Of a stretch of DNA of 64,000 bases, positions 47,601 through 59,419 are shown piece by piece. A program made the translations under genes and the position numbers. Below the pieces are notes generated by a model, which was given only the letters and a program-made list of their open reading frames with translations, did not search any database and had not been told where the DNA came from. The stretch comes from Larix kaempferi (lineage: Eukaryota > Streptophyta > Pinopsida > Pinales > Pinaceae), in contig BSBM01000597.1 in the NCBI GenBank assembly GCA_027924585.1, positions 5,905,501 to 5,969,500 of the forward strand. The letters run 5' to 3'. Positions within the stretch are counted from its first letter, which is position 1. Each line of letters starts with the position of its first letter.

Positions 47601-47865
47601 TTCTTGCTAGTCAAGAGACTCTTTTAAGGTTTTGTGATGCATGTAATAAGTCCTGAGATTTCCACAGTATGGCCAGTGATGACAAAGAGCTACAGGTGGC
47701 GGGCCTACATCCAATATGAAAAAGGACTAGCTCTGTAGAACTTCCTATGATGAATAGAGTCAGAGATTGCTTGAGATAGCAGCAGCAATGACGATGCATC
47801 GATGATGATGATCCCGAGAAGAAGACCTATCTAGCAGATCTGTGTCGAGAAATACCTTCCTAGTT

Positions 47866-47874
47866 AAGAGGGAG
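47866..47874 (+). other. E3 polypurine tract
   Basis: AAGAGGGAG directly before the 3' LTR. Confidence 0.88.
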
Positions 47875-48479
47875 TGTTGATGTATATGTAACTTCGGAAT
47901 GTTTTTCATCTATGTATTTCATATATATTTATTGTACCCTTATTAGAGATGTGTTATTCCTCTAGAAGGAAGTGTCATCATGTGGATTGACAAGTGTCGC
48001 AAGTGTGTGTACTTGCCGATGGGTTATTAGACCACCATGTGTGGGGTCGGCCTTGAAATATATATTATATTGTGGATGTATCTAGATAGACAAGTCGGCC
48101 CCATAAGGTCATTGGGAAAACATGTTAGTATAAATAGAGATAAGGAGATCTCTATTTAGATCATTCGGAAAGTTATCTCTCTCTCACTCAGAAAGTGGCG
48201 CATTAGTGAGGAGGAGGATCATCTGCTACTAGGAGACTATCTCAAGTGTATTTTGGTTGTACTTTGGTTGAGCCATTGCTCTCTCTATCTCTGCGGAAGT
48301 TGTGGGGTTTTTCACCTTAGGGTTTTCCCCATGGAAACTCTGTGTCTCTTGTCTCTCATGCATTTGATTCTTGTGATGCTTGTCATGCTTATTGTGATTG
48401 TTATGCATTGATATACTGTATATTCTATTCTCTCAGTAAAGATCCTAGAGTATTGTGAATCAATGCTCAAAATTTAACA
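47875..48479 (+). repeat. E3 3' LTR
   Basis: 605 bases, same ends as 41730-42334, with scattered differences. Confidence 0.95.
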
Positions 48480-48484
48480 CCTGT
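48480..48484. repeat. Target site duplication of E3, right copy
   Basis: CCTGT, matching 41725-41729. Confidence 0.94.
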
Positions 48485-50188
48485 GGTACTCTTCACAATG
48501 AGTTTTAGGGCTTATGCCCAAGTACTCCCCATAGTTAAGCGGACAGGGATTATTCCCAGATCCGAACTTGCAATAGATGCAAAATTTGTAGTAACTTGTA
48601 CATTTAACTTTAAAATTGCTAGTAACTTGAAAATCAACTATATATATTTAAGTCAAGATAATTATTAATAACTTGATAAAAATTATTGTGGGCATAGAAA
48701 TTAATATCATTTACAATCATCACATTATATAATTGTGGGCAAATTTTCTTTATGCAATTTATGTTCATTTTACTTTTACATTATAAGAAAAATGTTATTT
48801 TAACTTTATGGTATAATTTATAAATAAATAAATATTTAAAATACAAGTTGCAAATCACCATGCAAAGAATAAATGATTACAACACTTCTACCCTAGAATT
48901 TCAAGGACAACATCATGCATCCCATGTTGTATATAAGTGAAATAAAAATTTGAGATTGATTTTCTATCCATCATAACATACCTATTAAACTTTAAATGTG
49001 GGGAAAAAAACATTGATTTAGAGATGAATATGATATTTAATTAAAAACATTGTAGTGATATAATATAGGCGAAATTCATAATTTTTAATGCATAATAACA
49101 TTTTCATTAGTTGATGATTTTGCAATTTCAACAATAGACATTTAAATGAAAATTGTAATTTTATCATAAATTGCAATTTAATGATTTTTTATCAATAATG
49201 CTTCACATATCAATGCAAGGTTGCAAACATTGCAAATTTAATTATTTCCAATTTGTCCTAACAAAATATATGGTTCTAATAATTAATCTTATCATGGTAA
49301 TATGTCATATTATGCAAATAAAAATATATGTGATAGATGGATTTTTTTTTAAAGCAAACATTATAATTAAATAGCTCTTTGAACATTCATTTGTATTCAA
49401 ATATTCATTACTATGAAAATATTGCCAACCACCATAACTATGAAAATATTCATTTATTTGTTTTCAAATTGAATAAATTCTAACTAATACATAACTATCA
49501 AACATGTAAATTTCAAAATATTCATTCATTTGTTTTGAAATCGAATTTTCTAACAAAACAAGAATTGAAATTACATTTAACTTGAAATTGTTAGTAACTT
49601 AAAAAATTGCAATTAGTTAAATATGTACAATTTAACTTGAAAATATAGTGTCTAAGTGTACATTTAATTTGAAAATTATTCTAATAACATTGAAAATTGT
49701 TAATAAAGTTTAGAAATTTCAAAATAGTTAATATGTACATACATTTTAACTTGAAAATAGAATCTAAGTGTACATTTCATTTGAAAATTGTTGGACAATA
49801 AAATTGAAAAATGTTAGCAAACTTTGAAATAATTTAAAAATTGTTTTAAAGCAACTTTGAAACATAATTTGAAAATTGTTAGCAACTTTGAAATAATTTG
49901 AAAATAGTTAAAAATATGTTCATATCTTAATATGAAAATAGAATATAAATTTACATGTTTCATTTGAAAATTGTTCTAATTTAAGTTTGGTTTAAAGCCA
50001 CTTGAAAATTGTTCATTTAACATAAAAATTGTTGCAAACTTTGAAATTTAAATAACAAATTGATGAAATAAATAAGAATATAATTACAAATAAATATGAA
50101 ACAAATTAAATTATGAAATTTAGTTAGATTTATTGGAAAATTGTTACTAATTTTGTAAATTATGATAGCATGTAATTCAATAATTTAC

Positions 50189-50347
50189 CTTGGTTGTCCT
50201 CCATTGGAATTTGTTGCACCAAATGTGCATCTTCTTCTTCTCTCAACCTTGCTCTTTGTTGTCTCATTCGTTCTCTATTGTACTCACGTTCTTCATTGGG
50301 ATTTTGTTGTCTAGCATGTTTTCTTTGTCTTTTTTTTTATTCCCCAT
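50189..50347 (-). pseudogene. Transposase-like gene of T, exon 1
   Basis: On the - strand the frame RQRKHARQQNPNEEREYNRE, RMRQQRARLREEEDAHLVQQ, IPMEDNQ is basic and Arg/Glu-rich. It ends at an AAG|GTAAAT donor (50189/50188). Joined to 41060 the codon phase matches and the exon 2 frame continues (GRDYGQTSHH). A candidate start ATG lies at 50347, but it is one base out of frame because of a run of nine A (50330-50338 as T on +). A ten-A run would put it in frame. The basic N-terminus could be a nuclear targeting or DNA-binding tail. Confidence 0.55.
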
Positions 50348-50835
50348 CAATCTACAATGAAAACAAACAATTTTTTTTTCAAAATGTTATAAGAAACAAC
50401 AATATGTTAGTATGAAATCTTGAAATATGCTTACAAAGAAATCTTACATGAATCAATTTACAATGAAAACAAACATTTTTTTTTTCAAATTATTATAACA
50501 AACAATAAAATGTTAGTATGAAATCTTGAATTATGCCTACAAAGATATCTTACATGTCTAATGAGGTCTAATTCAACAATATGAAAATGAAAAATCTCTA
50601 ATTCAACAAGATCAAATTCACAAATCTCTAATTCAACAAGATCAAATTGTTAAATCTCTAATGGAAAAAAAAATTAGAGAGGAAGTAAATTGTATTTTGT
50701 GAATCCTTCTTTGTTAATTATATACAGGTTCGTTGTTGTTTTTCAGAGGGAAGGGTAGTTGGAAACATTAATTGTTGCCAACTCCTTTCGTGGTTTTGCC
50801 TCGGCTGTTTTATATATTTTTTTACACAGACAAAC

Positions 50836-50998
50836 CCTCGATCGAGCCTTTTTGACAGACGCTCGATCGAAGAAATACCTCGATCGAGGTTTTAACAAGA
50901 CCTCGATCAAGGTTTTATTAAATCCTCGATCGAGGTTCTGTTAAGCCCTCGATCGAGGTTTTTGAAAAAGCTCGATCGAGCAAATAGCTCAATCGAGG
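50836..50998. repeat. Right array of CTCGATCGAG palindromes, 23 bp spaced
   Basis: Perfect copies at 50837, 50879, 50925, 50948 and 50971; near copies at 50862 (CTCGATCGAA), 50902 (CTCGATCAAG) and 50988 (CTCAATCGAG). From 50879 to 50971 the steps are exactly 23 bases (50879, 50902, 50925, 50948, 50971). The linkers (GTTTTAACA, GTTTTATTA, GTTCTGTTA) resemble those of the left array in the same direction. Confidence 0.94.
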
Positions 50999-51755
50999 GC
51001 TTAAAATACAAGCCGAGAGCCCCTTTCTTAGCAAAATGGAATGTTTGTCTACCTTCCACAGAGTTGAACTATGGCATTAAATGCTCATTAATGAGCGGAC
51101 TTGAAACCATTGGATTCGTCAACAAATCCTCTATCCAGATATATAAAATTTACGAATTTTTATCTTCATATGTCTGTTGTTTTTAATTTTCTAATAATAC
51201 TTTCCCTAAAAAACCATGTTGACAACTTCGATTGAGATCAAAGATAAATCCACAACATTCAAAATACACATCCAAAAAATTTGAAAAAATACACAAGCCC
51301 CAAATAAACGTGTCCTCTTTAAAAGGGTATTTTTAGTTTTGCAAATTATGTAAAAAATCATAAGATTTCATGCACGCACACACATGTGTGCAAAATGCGA
51401 CTTAAATATACATTGGTAAGTTTCGAAAAATAATAATAAATATAATTTTTCAAGAAAAATTAAAAGAAAAATATGTAAGCCCCAATGCACTCTGTCTAGA
51501 TCATGTTCACATATTTCATTTTTTAAAATTATTATTTAACATTAATTTATTGTACACGCACACAGACTAGTTGTTAATTGCTCTTCAAATTTATAAGTAC
51601 ACACGTTTCATTAAATGAAAATTCGACACGATATATGGCATTGGTATATTTCGAAAAAAATATCATTGGAAAGCCAACATAATCTTTACATTTCATTTTT
51701 CAACCGCATGTCAAAATTCATAAGGCAAGTATGAGTTTCGAGGGCTTCAATTTAA
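50999..51755. other. Stretch between right array and hAT remnant, no gene
   Basis: AT-rich, with no recognised coding region. It should contain the right boundary of T, which I could not locate. Confidence 0.45.
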
Positions 51756-52590
51756 TACATGGGTAAAATTTCCATTTTTCACCATCATATTTGGCCAAAA
51801 AGAGTTACCCATTTTCATGGAATCACCCTACCATGTGTCAAGAGACCAATTCAATGCTATTGCGATTTCAATGAGACACAATTTGATAGAAATTGCAAAA
51901 TTACTAGCATCAAAGATAAGACAACGATTTCCTTTAGATGAATTATTGGAGGCCATGTATATGGTATACCCTCAATACTGGAATACTAAACAACATATAG
52001 ACACTTTAAAAATTGACTTTCTAGCAAAATTGATAATTTTAGTGCACCACTTTGGCAAGAATGTCAAGGTACAAGTAGAAGAGATTGGATGTATGTTAGA
52101 TTCATCAAAATTATATCAACAAGCCACTTTCTTTCATCAAACAATGTCGAATCAATATTGTGTTTTGGAAAGAATATGGTGCAGTAACAAGACTATGTAC
52201 TATTTTAGGTAAAAGCCAATACTTACAAGAAAACATGTCATATTATTTCAAATTAACATTTTTTTGTCAAACTGTGATGTTGGGATTAGCGAATGATGAA
52301 AAAATGCTTAGTGCAATATCATTCTTGAAGTCAAAGTTGAGGAACAAGCTTAATAAGAATATGGGTACATGTTTAAGATTATATGTAACAAATTATGATG
52401 TTACCAATTTCCCAATCAATAAAGCACTAGCACTTTGGTGATTAGATTGTGAGATAAGGGGAGAATACAATATAGAAAATTTCTCTAATGAACTTGATAT
52501 GGAACATAATGTTTTGGAGGCTCATAATGATAGTTCATCTACAGAAGTTCATGTTCAGAATGTAGAAAATGAGCGTTGATGTGATAATTG
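51756..52590 (+). pseudogene. hAT-like transposase, C-terminal part, broken
   Basis: 51817-52212 reads SRDQFNAIAISMRHNLIEIA, KLLASKIRQRFPLDELLEAM, YMVYPQYWNTKQHIDTLKID and SKLYQQATFFHQTMSNQY. After a frameshift near 52160, 52230-52440 reads YYFKLTFFCQTVMLGLANDE, ISFLKSKLRNKLNKNMGTCL and RLYVTNYDVTNFPINKALAL, the dimerisation-end pattern of this hAT-like family. A further stop-broken acidic tail runs to about 52578. It continues the N-terminal part at 33565-35155. Confidence 0.78.
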
Positions 52591-54720
52591 GGAAATTTAT
52601 TTACCATAAGATATTATCTAAATCAATATACATGAGGGGACATTTATTTTGGTTTACGTATTCCATTGGTGGTGTATAAATAATGAATGGAATATAATAA
52701 ATGATTTGATTCTTGTTAGTTGTTTGACTTTTTCGTTCCTCTATTTTTGAAGTAGAATGGAAAAGATAAATTCTTGATGGGATCAAGATTACCATATATA
52801 AATTTGAGGTTGCATTTCAAGTAAAAATAGGTTCTATACTTTGTATTAAACATTGCAATATTGGAGCTACACTAGTTATGTTAGATGTTTTCATATTCAA
52901 CTAACACATTGTTTTCTTCTTATATGTGGTAGGAAATGAAGTTGTGACCTATCTATTCATAAATAGTGTCCTAGTATTAAATGTTAAATCACTAATTTAA
53001 TAATATTTCTGCTAAGCAAGAATGGGCTCATTCAAAATTCAAGTGCATGAAACTACTTGGATTTTTAGATTTGATATCTTGGAAAATTTTAATGGCTTGT
53101 TTGTTTCTTGAATTTGGAACATTTTTTCTTGATTGAGAGTTTTCTTTTATTTTGGTTAAATATTTTGTTAGTCCATTGAATGCTTCTAGTTCTCATTTGA
53201 TACTTGACTATGGTTTGAGCACTTTGTAGTAGCTTTATTGGTTTCATCTGACTTCCATTGAACCATGGGGTCCAGGCTAAAGATAAATACCTTTGTTGAG
53301 TAAAAAACTTTTGTTCATATTTTATCATGATTATTTAAGACTTAATAAATGGATTTGGTTATGATCTAGGAATTCAATGTGTTTTTCATAATTATTATTG
53401 TTCTCTTTAAATATTTCATAGTTTGACGAATGATGTTTGTATTTCCTTTCAATTTGTAGCTTTAATTAAGCATCTTCACCAATTAGAATCTACTATGATT
53501 ATTTTATATTTTCTTTGAAAAGACGAGTTGGTATTTAGAAGGGGAAATGAGATCTAAGTTACTAAGTAAAGATAAAATGGTCTATGGTGTAATGCACCTG
53601 ACCACCCTAGTCACGTATGTTTAAGGCGATGGGGAACCCAATTTACACAAATGAGACCATTATGTATTCAAATTTCACTTGTAAAAATCAAATAATCAAG
53701 AAAAATCCATGTATTTTATACATTATAACAGTGGAAATTAAACATGCATAGATTACAATTTATAGGAAATTAAGTAGATAATGCTCACATAAGATACCAA
53801 AAAATTCCATGCATTTAGACATTCAAAAAACAATAAACAATCAATATGTAAACACATATATGAATTCATAGCATTTTTTTGTCCGACTGGATATAGGTGA
53901 AGGAATTTCCTCCTAGCCATAGGTTCTGTCAAGCCATATCTTTCTTTGATAGAGCCACCCTTGAGTTGGTATATCAATCCAAAAGGGATAAGTGTTCTTC
54001 TCAATTATTCACAAATCATTTTCTGCACAACTTAACTCTCATGCTACCACCTAGTGCATGACATGCCAGAAACAAGCCCCCTTATCTGAGCTAACATTTC
54101 CTCAAGATGCCTCCAATTCTCTACTGGCATTCTAGCACATGTTGGACAAAAAGTCTTTGAATTGGGATTTTAGGGAACATAGCTACAAAACAATCTCCTA
54201 TCACACATTAGTTTTTCACATGGTTAAGGCATGGACAGTTTCCATATGGTACCTCTTGTCTTCCGATACCACTCTCAGGTTTCAATCTCAACCATTCCCA
54301 ATGAAGTTTGAAGCACCCTCTATCGAAATCATGCATGCCTGAAATGAATCAAAGGAACCCCCTCACCAACTAAGCTTTCACTCTTTTATGTGCATGTATT
54401 TTGGATACCATGTGGCTTTACCAAGACATAACCCTTAATCAAGGTTTAGGAAATTAGATTAATAATTAAGGCTAAGGTTAAGGAGTTGAACCTGCCATGG
54501 TCATATTTCCCCTTAGCCCTCTATCACTTCCCTTCTTGTGGAGTCATAGCTCCCCATCTCATTTTCATCCTTCTTCCCCTATAGTCGTCAAATATTTTAT
54601 ATTAACATTAAACAAGTACATAATTATAGCGTTTCGATCATCATGTCCATTTGTTCTTGTCTTCTAGCCTTTATATATATATATTAGTTTACAATTACAG
54701 GGTCAAACTGGGGATGTTAC
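52591..54720. other. Stretch probably including the 3' LTR of E6
   Basis: No coding region. The + strand text GGGGATGTTACA ending at 54721 is the reverse of a gypsy LTR start (TGTAACATCCCC), and a purine-rich tract lies just beyond (reverse of TTTTGCTTTTCCC, 54722-54734). So the E6 3' LTR probably begins at 54721 and extends left; its far end was not found. Confidence 0.5.
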
Positions 54721-54954
54721 ATTTTGCTTTTCCCTATGTTATGCATTGTCCTCGATTCATATTAGCATTATATACATTACAAAATTTTCAACAAAACTTC
54801 AAAATAATTGCGGTTATGCCTTCTGAATTGCATCTTCTAGATCCCATGTTGCTTCGTCAAGAATGTAGTGGGTCCATCAGACCTTTACCTATCTGACGAC
54901 TTTGTTCCTCAGCAACATGACTTTCCAATCAAGGATATGCAGTGGTTGCACTGG

Positions 54955-55860
54955 AATATCTCATTCTAGTTCCACCTGAATCACAACCCAATCAATTATG
55001 CCATTAGGATCATGCACATATTTCTTTGATAAAGACACGTGGAATATTTTTTTCACATGAAAACAAGAAGGCAATGCTAATGCATAAGCTAGAGATCCTA
55101 TCATACCCAAAATTTCAAATGGCCCACAAAATTGGGTTGCAAGTTTTGGACAAAATCGCAATTCCAGGGAACTTTTCTTTGGTCTAAATTTCAACTATAC
55201 ATGGTCCCTAACTTTGAGTTCTTTTAACACTTTTCCTCTCTCTACATAACTCTTATGTATGTCTTGTGCTATTTTCAAATTCTACCTTTTTTTTACCATC
55301 TTCTCTTCCATTTCCCGAAGTAGCTCTGGTCCAATTATTACTTTGCTCACTGGATTATCTCGGCTTATTGGAGTGTTACACTTCCTACCATACAAGGATT
55401 CAAGTCGAATCATCTTCAAAGAAGCATGATATCCATTATTATATGTAAAATCTACCGAATATAGGTAGTCTACCCATTTTTATGGTTGATCCATCAAATA
55501 CATTTGTAGCATATCTTCGATAACTTGATGGACTCTTTTAGTCTACCCATATGTTTGTGGATGAAATGTTGTGATTAGATTCATATTTGTTCCAAATCCC
55601 TTGAATAATCCTTTTCAAAAATTGTAAGTGACTTTTGGATCTTTGTTAGAAACTATTTCCTTGGGTATCCCATGCAACCTGGAAATCTCTTTCATATAAA
55701 TATATGCTATATTAGTTTCTTTATGAGTCGATTTGAACGATACAAAGTGAGTATATTTTGTTAAATTATTCACCACCACCATGATGGAATCATGTCTCTT
55801 TCTTGCCTTAGGAATCTTAGTGATGGAGTCAATGTTCACCACATCATATTCCACTCAAGT
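54955..55860 (-). pseudogene. E6 integrase core and C-terminal domain fragments
   Basis: 55854-55615 reads YDVVNIDSITKIPKARKRHD, SIMVVVNNLTKYTHFVSFKS and EISRLHGIPKEIVSNKDPKV (the second Asp region has NKD for the usual DRD). 55194-54961 reads LELRFCPKLATQFCGPFEIL and FHVSLSKKYVHDPNGIIDW. The Glu-containing segment between is too damaged to follow. Confidence 0.82.
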
Positions 55861-56370
55861 ATTAGAAATGGTTGAAGCAATCTTGCTGGATGTTTATGCT
55901 CAACTTTTACTCTTTGACATTCCATGCACCTTGTTATATATTTGACAATATTTTTCTTTAGTCATGTCCAAAAGTATTGTCTTTTTACCATTACAATTGT
56001 TTTTTGGTATCTACGATGCCTTGCGTATGGATCATTATGCATCTACTTCATTACCAACTCCCTTAATTTCCCTGAATTAGGAACATAAACTAAATTTTTG
56101 TACATAAGTATTATATAATATTCCAACCTGTAACCTTCATACTTCTATATTAAAACTTCCTATCGTAATTTTTGTTGTACCTAAAGGTAATGTTCATCTA
56201 AAATGACAACATATAAAATTTGGGTGTTTAGATCTGACTTAACATACTAATGGCTCAAACATGCATGTCATGAATTACTCTTCTATTAAATGCATCAACA
56301 ACCTTGTTCTCCTTTCCTTTAATATGTTTGATATCAAAATCAAAATTGCATAAAAATTCCAACCATATTA

Positions 56371-56570
56371 TCAGTGTATTGCATTCATATTTTTCTTTCC
56401 AAACAAATATTGCATCCCACTATGATATGTTCTCAACTCAAATTTACTACCGATGAGATAATGCTTCCACGTCTTTAATCCATGCACAATAGAAACAAGT
56501 TCTAAGTCACGCCTAACATACTTTTTCTCATGATATTGAAACTTTCTAGATTCATAGTAGATCAAATGTC
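56371..56570 (-). pseudogene. E6 RNase H fragment
   Basis: IYYESRKFQYHEKKYVRRDL, ELVSIVHGLKTWKHYLIGSK and FELRTYHSGMQYLFGKKN match the gypsy RNase H order. The usual LLTDH is LRTYH, so a catalytic Asp is lost. Confidence 0.82.
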
Positions 56571-56913
56571 CATTCTACTTAAGGACTCCACCAATTCCTT
56601 CTTGACAATCATCTATACATACTACAAAATTTCATTTGGATTAGCAATTCAGAGAATTGGTGTACTAGTCAGTAACCTCTTTAACTTCTGAAAAAATTAT
56701 CCATTGACCGTGGTGTCCATTGAAACTTAAATTCTTTATTTTGAAATGTAATTAGATGTGTTACCTTTGAAAATCCTTCAATGAATCTCCTTTAATACCC
56801 AACCAATCCCATAAAGAATCTAGTTTCAAATACATTTTTGGGTGTAGGGCATCCCATGATATATTCTATCTTATATGGATCCACTGTTATTCCTTCTTCT
56901 GAGACGACATGTC

Positions 56914-57537
56914 CTAAGTACCGAATTTCCTCTGATAGAAAGAACATTTAATTAGCTTAGCATAAAGCTGATGTTCTCTTAACATTTGTAATACCATCCT
57001 CAGATGCTCCTCATGCTCTTCTTCAGACCTTGAATATATAAGAATTCCATCCAAAAATACAATGACAAACTTATCTAGATACTCTTTAAATATCGCATTC
57101 ATTAGGCACATAAATGTAGTTGGTGCATTCATTAACCCAAATGGCACCACTACTAACCCATAATGAGCATACATGGTCTTGAATTTTGTCTTGCTAATAT
57201 AATATTCTTTTATCCTTGCCTAATCATAACTAGATATAAAATCTATATTTGAGAAAATATTTGGTCCTCTTAGCGGATCAAACAAGTCATCAATTCTAGA
57301 AAGAGGGCACTTATTCCTCACAGTAACCTTGTTCAATTGTCTAAAGTCAATACACAACCTTAGAGTTGCATCCTTTTTCTTTACAAACATAACTAGTGCT
57401 CCCCAACGAGACACACTTGGGTGTATATACCCTTTATTCAACAATTCTTCCAGCTTTATATGTAACTCTTTTAACTTCGTTGTGTTCATTTTGTATGGAA
57501 CTTTAATTTGCAAAATCTTGTAATACTGGAAATTCAT
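56914..57537 (-). pseudogene. E6 reverse transcriptase fragments
   Basis: 57537-57220 holds [40 protein letters not shown] and [20 protein letters not shown]. 57174-56914 holds [20 protein letters not shown] and the catalytic box as [12 protein letters not shown], where the second Asp is Gly. A shift separates the two pieces. Confidence 0.87.
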
Positions 57538-57881
57538 CTAAATTTGGCTTCTACACTTATCTGGTTCTTCCACATGAGTTGCATACATCATTCATCCTTT
57601 TATGAAGCATCTCTTAATTGTAAGGATGAAATTTCTCTTATAGAAATAGGCCTTGGAATACCTTACACTATCTTTTGTTTTCTTTCTTAATCAATACAAG
57701 TAAATGTATTGCTATGACAATCTAATATCACACGATGTACATATATCTAGTCCATCTCAATTAGTACATCATATGAACCAAATGGTATTATGTTTAAATA
57801 TGCAAAAGAGTTCATCACATTCATATCGAACGAACAATTCTTTACCAATTCACTAATCTTTCATTTTTCCCTAGTATCCAA

Positions 57882-58210
57882 CTAAACCATCCATGTTCTA
57901 TCATGCTTACTTTTATTTAAATGAAATATTTCAATTAAATTAGGAGCAATATAGTTATGCCTTGCTCCTAAATCAATGAGAATATAAATAGGTTTATTGG
58001 CAATTTTACATTTAGCCGCAATCATGTTGAATTGATGATCTTCCTGTCTATTGTCCAATTTTGCATATATTATAGGAATGTTCTGGGATACCTCCTTCGT
58101 AGTATTTTCTTCTTGTAATTGGTGTACAATCCTCATTGTGTTTCTCCTATGAGGAAAATATTTATACATATGATTTCCTTGGCATTCCCAACATTTTAGT
58201 TGCTACGTAG
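57882..58210 (-). pseudogene. E6 zinc knuckle and protease
   Basis: CWECQGNHMYKYFP is a CCHC knuckle with the last Cys changed to Tyr (about 58150-58195). The protease site reads ILIDLGARHNYI where DSGA is expected. Confidence 0.78.
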
Positions 58211-58415
58211 TTCCTTTTACAATAGATTCTTTCCTCTTGGGCCCATTTTCATTTGGATTACTTTGTTGATATGAATTTTGTTGGTTCCTGAAGAAATATG
58301 GCTTGAATCCTTTCATCCTTTTATCCTATTTATCCTTCCTCTTATCTCTCCAAGAGTTTTGAAAATTTTCCCTTCCTTTGTTCTGATCATACGTGTGCTT
58401 GTCCTTTCATATTGT

Positions 58416-58711
58416 TTATTCAAGGGTCTTGGGTTCATCATATTGAATTTTATCCCTACAAAATGAAGGAAAACCACTTAAAAATATTTGTGTATTTACC
58501 TTATCCACCTTGATAAACACAACATATCTTAGCAGTTCTAAAAACTTCCTTTCATACTCATCCATGCTTATGTTTCCTAACTTGAGTTCAAAGAACTCTT
58601 CCATATTCTTATTGTAATAATGCTCTAATAAGTAATTCTTCAAGAAGTACTTCTTGAATTTCCTCCATGAAATTCTTTTTTCATTGATATACTTCACTTG
58701 AACGAACTAGT
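58416..58711 (-). pseudogene. E6 gag fragment, truncated by E4
   Basis: VKYINEKRISWRKFKKYFLK, NYLLEHYYNKNMEEFFELKL, DEYERKFLELLRYVVFIKVD and RDKIQYDEPKTLE match the gypsy gag core (compare E0 2400-2720). The upstream part breaks exactly at the E4 LTR. Confidence 0.87.
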
Positions 58712-59407
58712 TGTTAGGATATCTCATCATTCACTTTTGTACTTTGCATGCATGCATGCATTGCATGCACCCACATGCTGCCCAGTCACCAGTATGATGC
58801 CTCCTGCACCTAGTCCTTAGTCTCCCAGCACTTAGGAGCTACTTACCACTAAGATTTAGTCCTCCTAGCCTGTCATGTGCCCACTTCTCACCTTCCACTG
58901 CAGAAGGGCTCCTTTCTCACCTACCAGTCCAGTTACACTTTAGTTATCACTCCAATTTACCTCCGATTGACCCCATAACTAATGTTATCACTCCGATTGA
59001 CCTCCGATGAGACATGACTGACAGTTCTGAGTGCAGTTAAGCCCTCATGTGCCCTCCACTGAGCCTCCATGCCTAGATTAGTGCCACTTACCATTAGTTA
59101 CACTTATTACACTCAGTTAGACTCAGTTTGACACCTGTTCAGCAGTGACTTGTGCATTGATGACCACCACTGATTGATGATGAGGACTCCTAGTTGGAGC
59201 CAAGCTATGCCATTCAGTTAATTCAAATGACCTCCATGGTTAATTCAAATTGCTCACTCATTGTGACAGTATTGTATTGTATTTTCACCCTTATTGGGAT
59301 ATAGAGCACTGATGCATGCTTTTTGCACAATTTACACCATATTTTTTGAGTTTCATCTATTGTGATTGATTTACTTGTTCATTAGATCTGCTGTGACTAA
59401 TTTTACA
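58712..59407 (+). repeat. E4 5' LTR
   Basis: Starts TGTTAGGATATCTC where the E6 gag breaks off and ends ...CTAATTTTACA directly before the primer site. It contains a run of GCATGC repeats at 58745-58769 and duplicated CTCCGATTGACCTCCGAT pieces near 58960-59010. The partner LTR is not in the window. Confidence 0.82.
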
Positions 59408-59419
59408 TGGTATTAGAGC
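59408..59419 (+). other. E4 primer binding site
   Basis: TGGTATTAGAGC, one base from the usual TGGTATCAGAGC. Confidence 0.82.

Larger units (their letters stand above)
41730..48479 (+). mobile_element. E3: Ty1/copia element with gag-protease-integrase, inside T
   Basis: 605 bp LTRs at both ends, primer site, polypurine tract and target duplication CCTGT. It is related to E1/E2: shared LTR ends, linker, RNase H and tandem blocks. Unlike them it keeps a nearly full gag, protease and integrase. It is defective: frameshift at about 44418, integrase catalytic Glu replaced by Lys at 44741, central RT deleted, RNase H truncated at 46440. Confidence 0.94.
41061..50188 (-). other. Large intron of the transposase-like gene, carrying E3
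   Basis: On the - strand it begins GTAAATTA at 50188 and ends ACGCAG at 41061, and the codon is split in phase on both sides. Without E3 it is about 2.4 kb, AT-rich, with many AACTTGAAA/TTGAAAATTGTT repeats (41100-41330, 48590-50060). The splice sites are inferred from frame continuity, not from transcripts. Confidence 0.55.
35155..51780. mobile_element. T: candidate unclassified DNA transposon between the two halves of the hAT pseudogene
   Basis: The hAT reading stops at about 35155 and resumes by 51756-51817, with only a few residues apparently missing, so the intervening DNA looks inserted. Seen directly: a palindrome array starting exactly at the left break (35155-35446), a second array near the right side (50836-50998), hairpins at 35975-36010 and 36051-36094, a two-exon transposase-like gene on the - strand and other coding remnants. 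Without the copia element E3 (6.75 kb) the unit would be about 9.9 kb. I could not find terminal inverted repeats or a target duplication, and the right edge (51000-51780) is not fixed. Confidence 0.5.
54721..58711 (-). mobile_element. E6: old decayed Ty3/gypsy element, cut by E4
   Basis: Gag, zinc knuckle, protease, RT, RNase H, integrase and C-terminal fragments occur in the right order on the - strand, each separated by stops and shifts. Its 5' end (start of gag, primer site, 5' LTR) is missing because E4 inserted at 58712; it should lie beyond the window. It is more decayed than E0. Confidence 0.85.
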
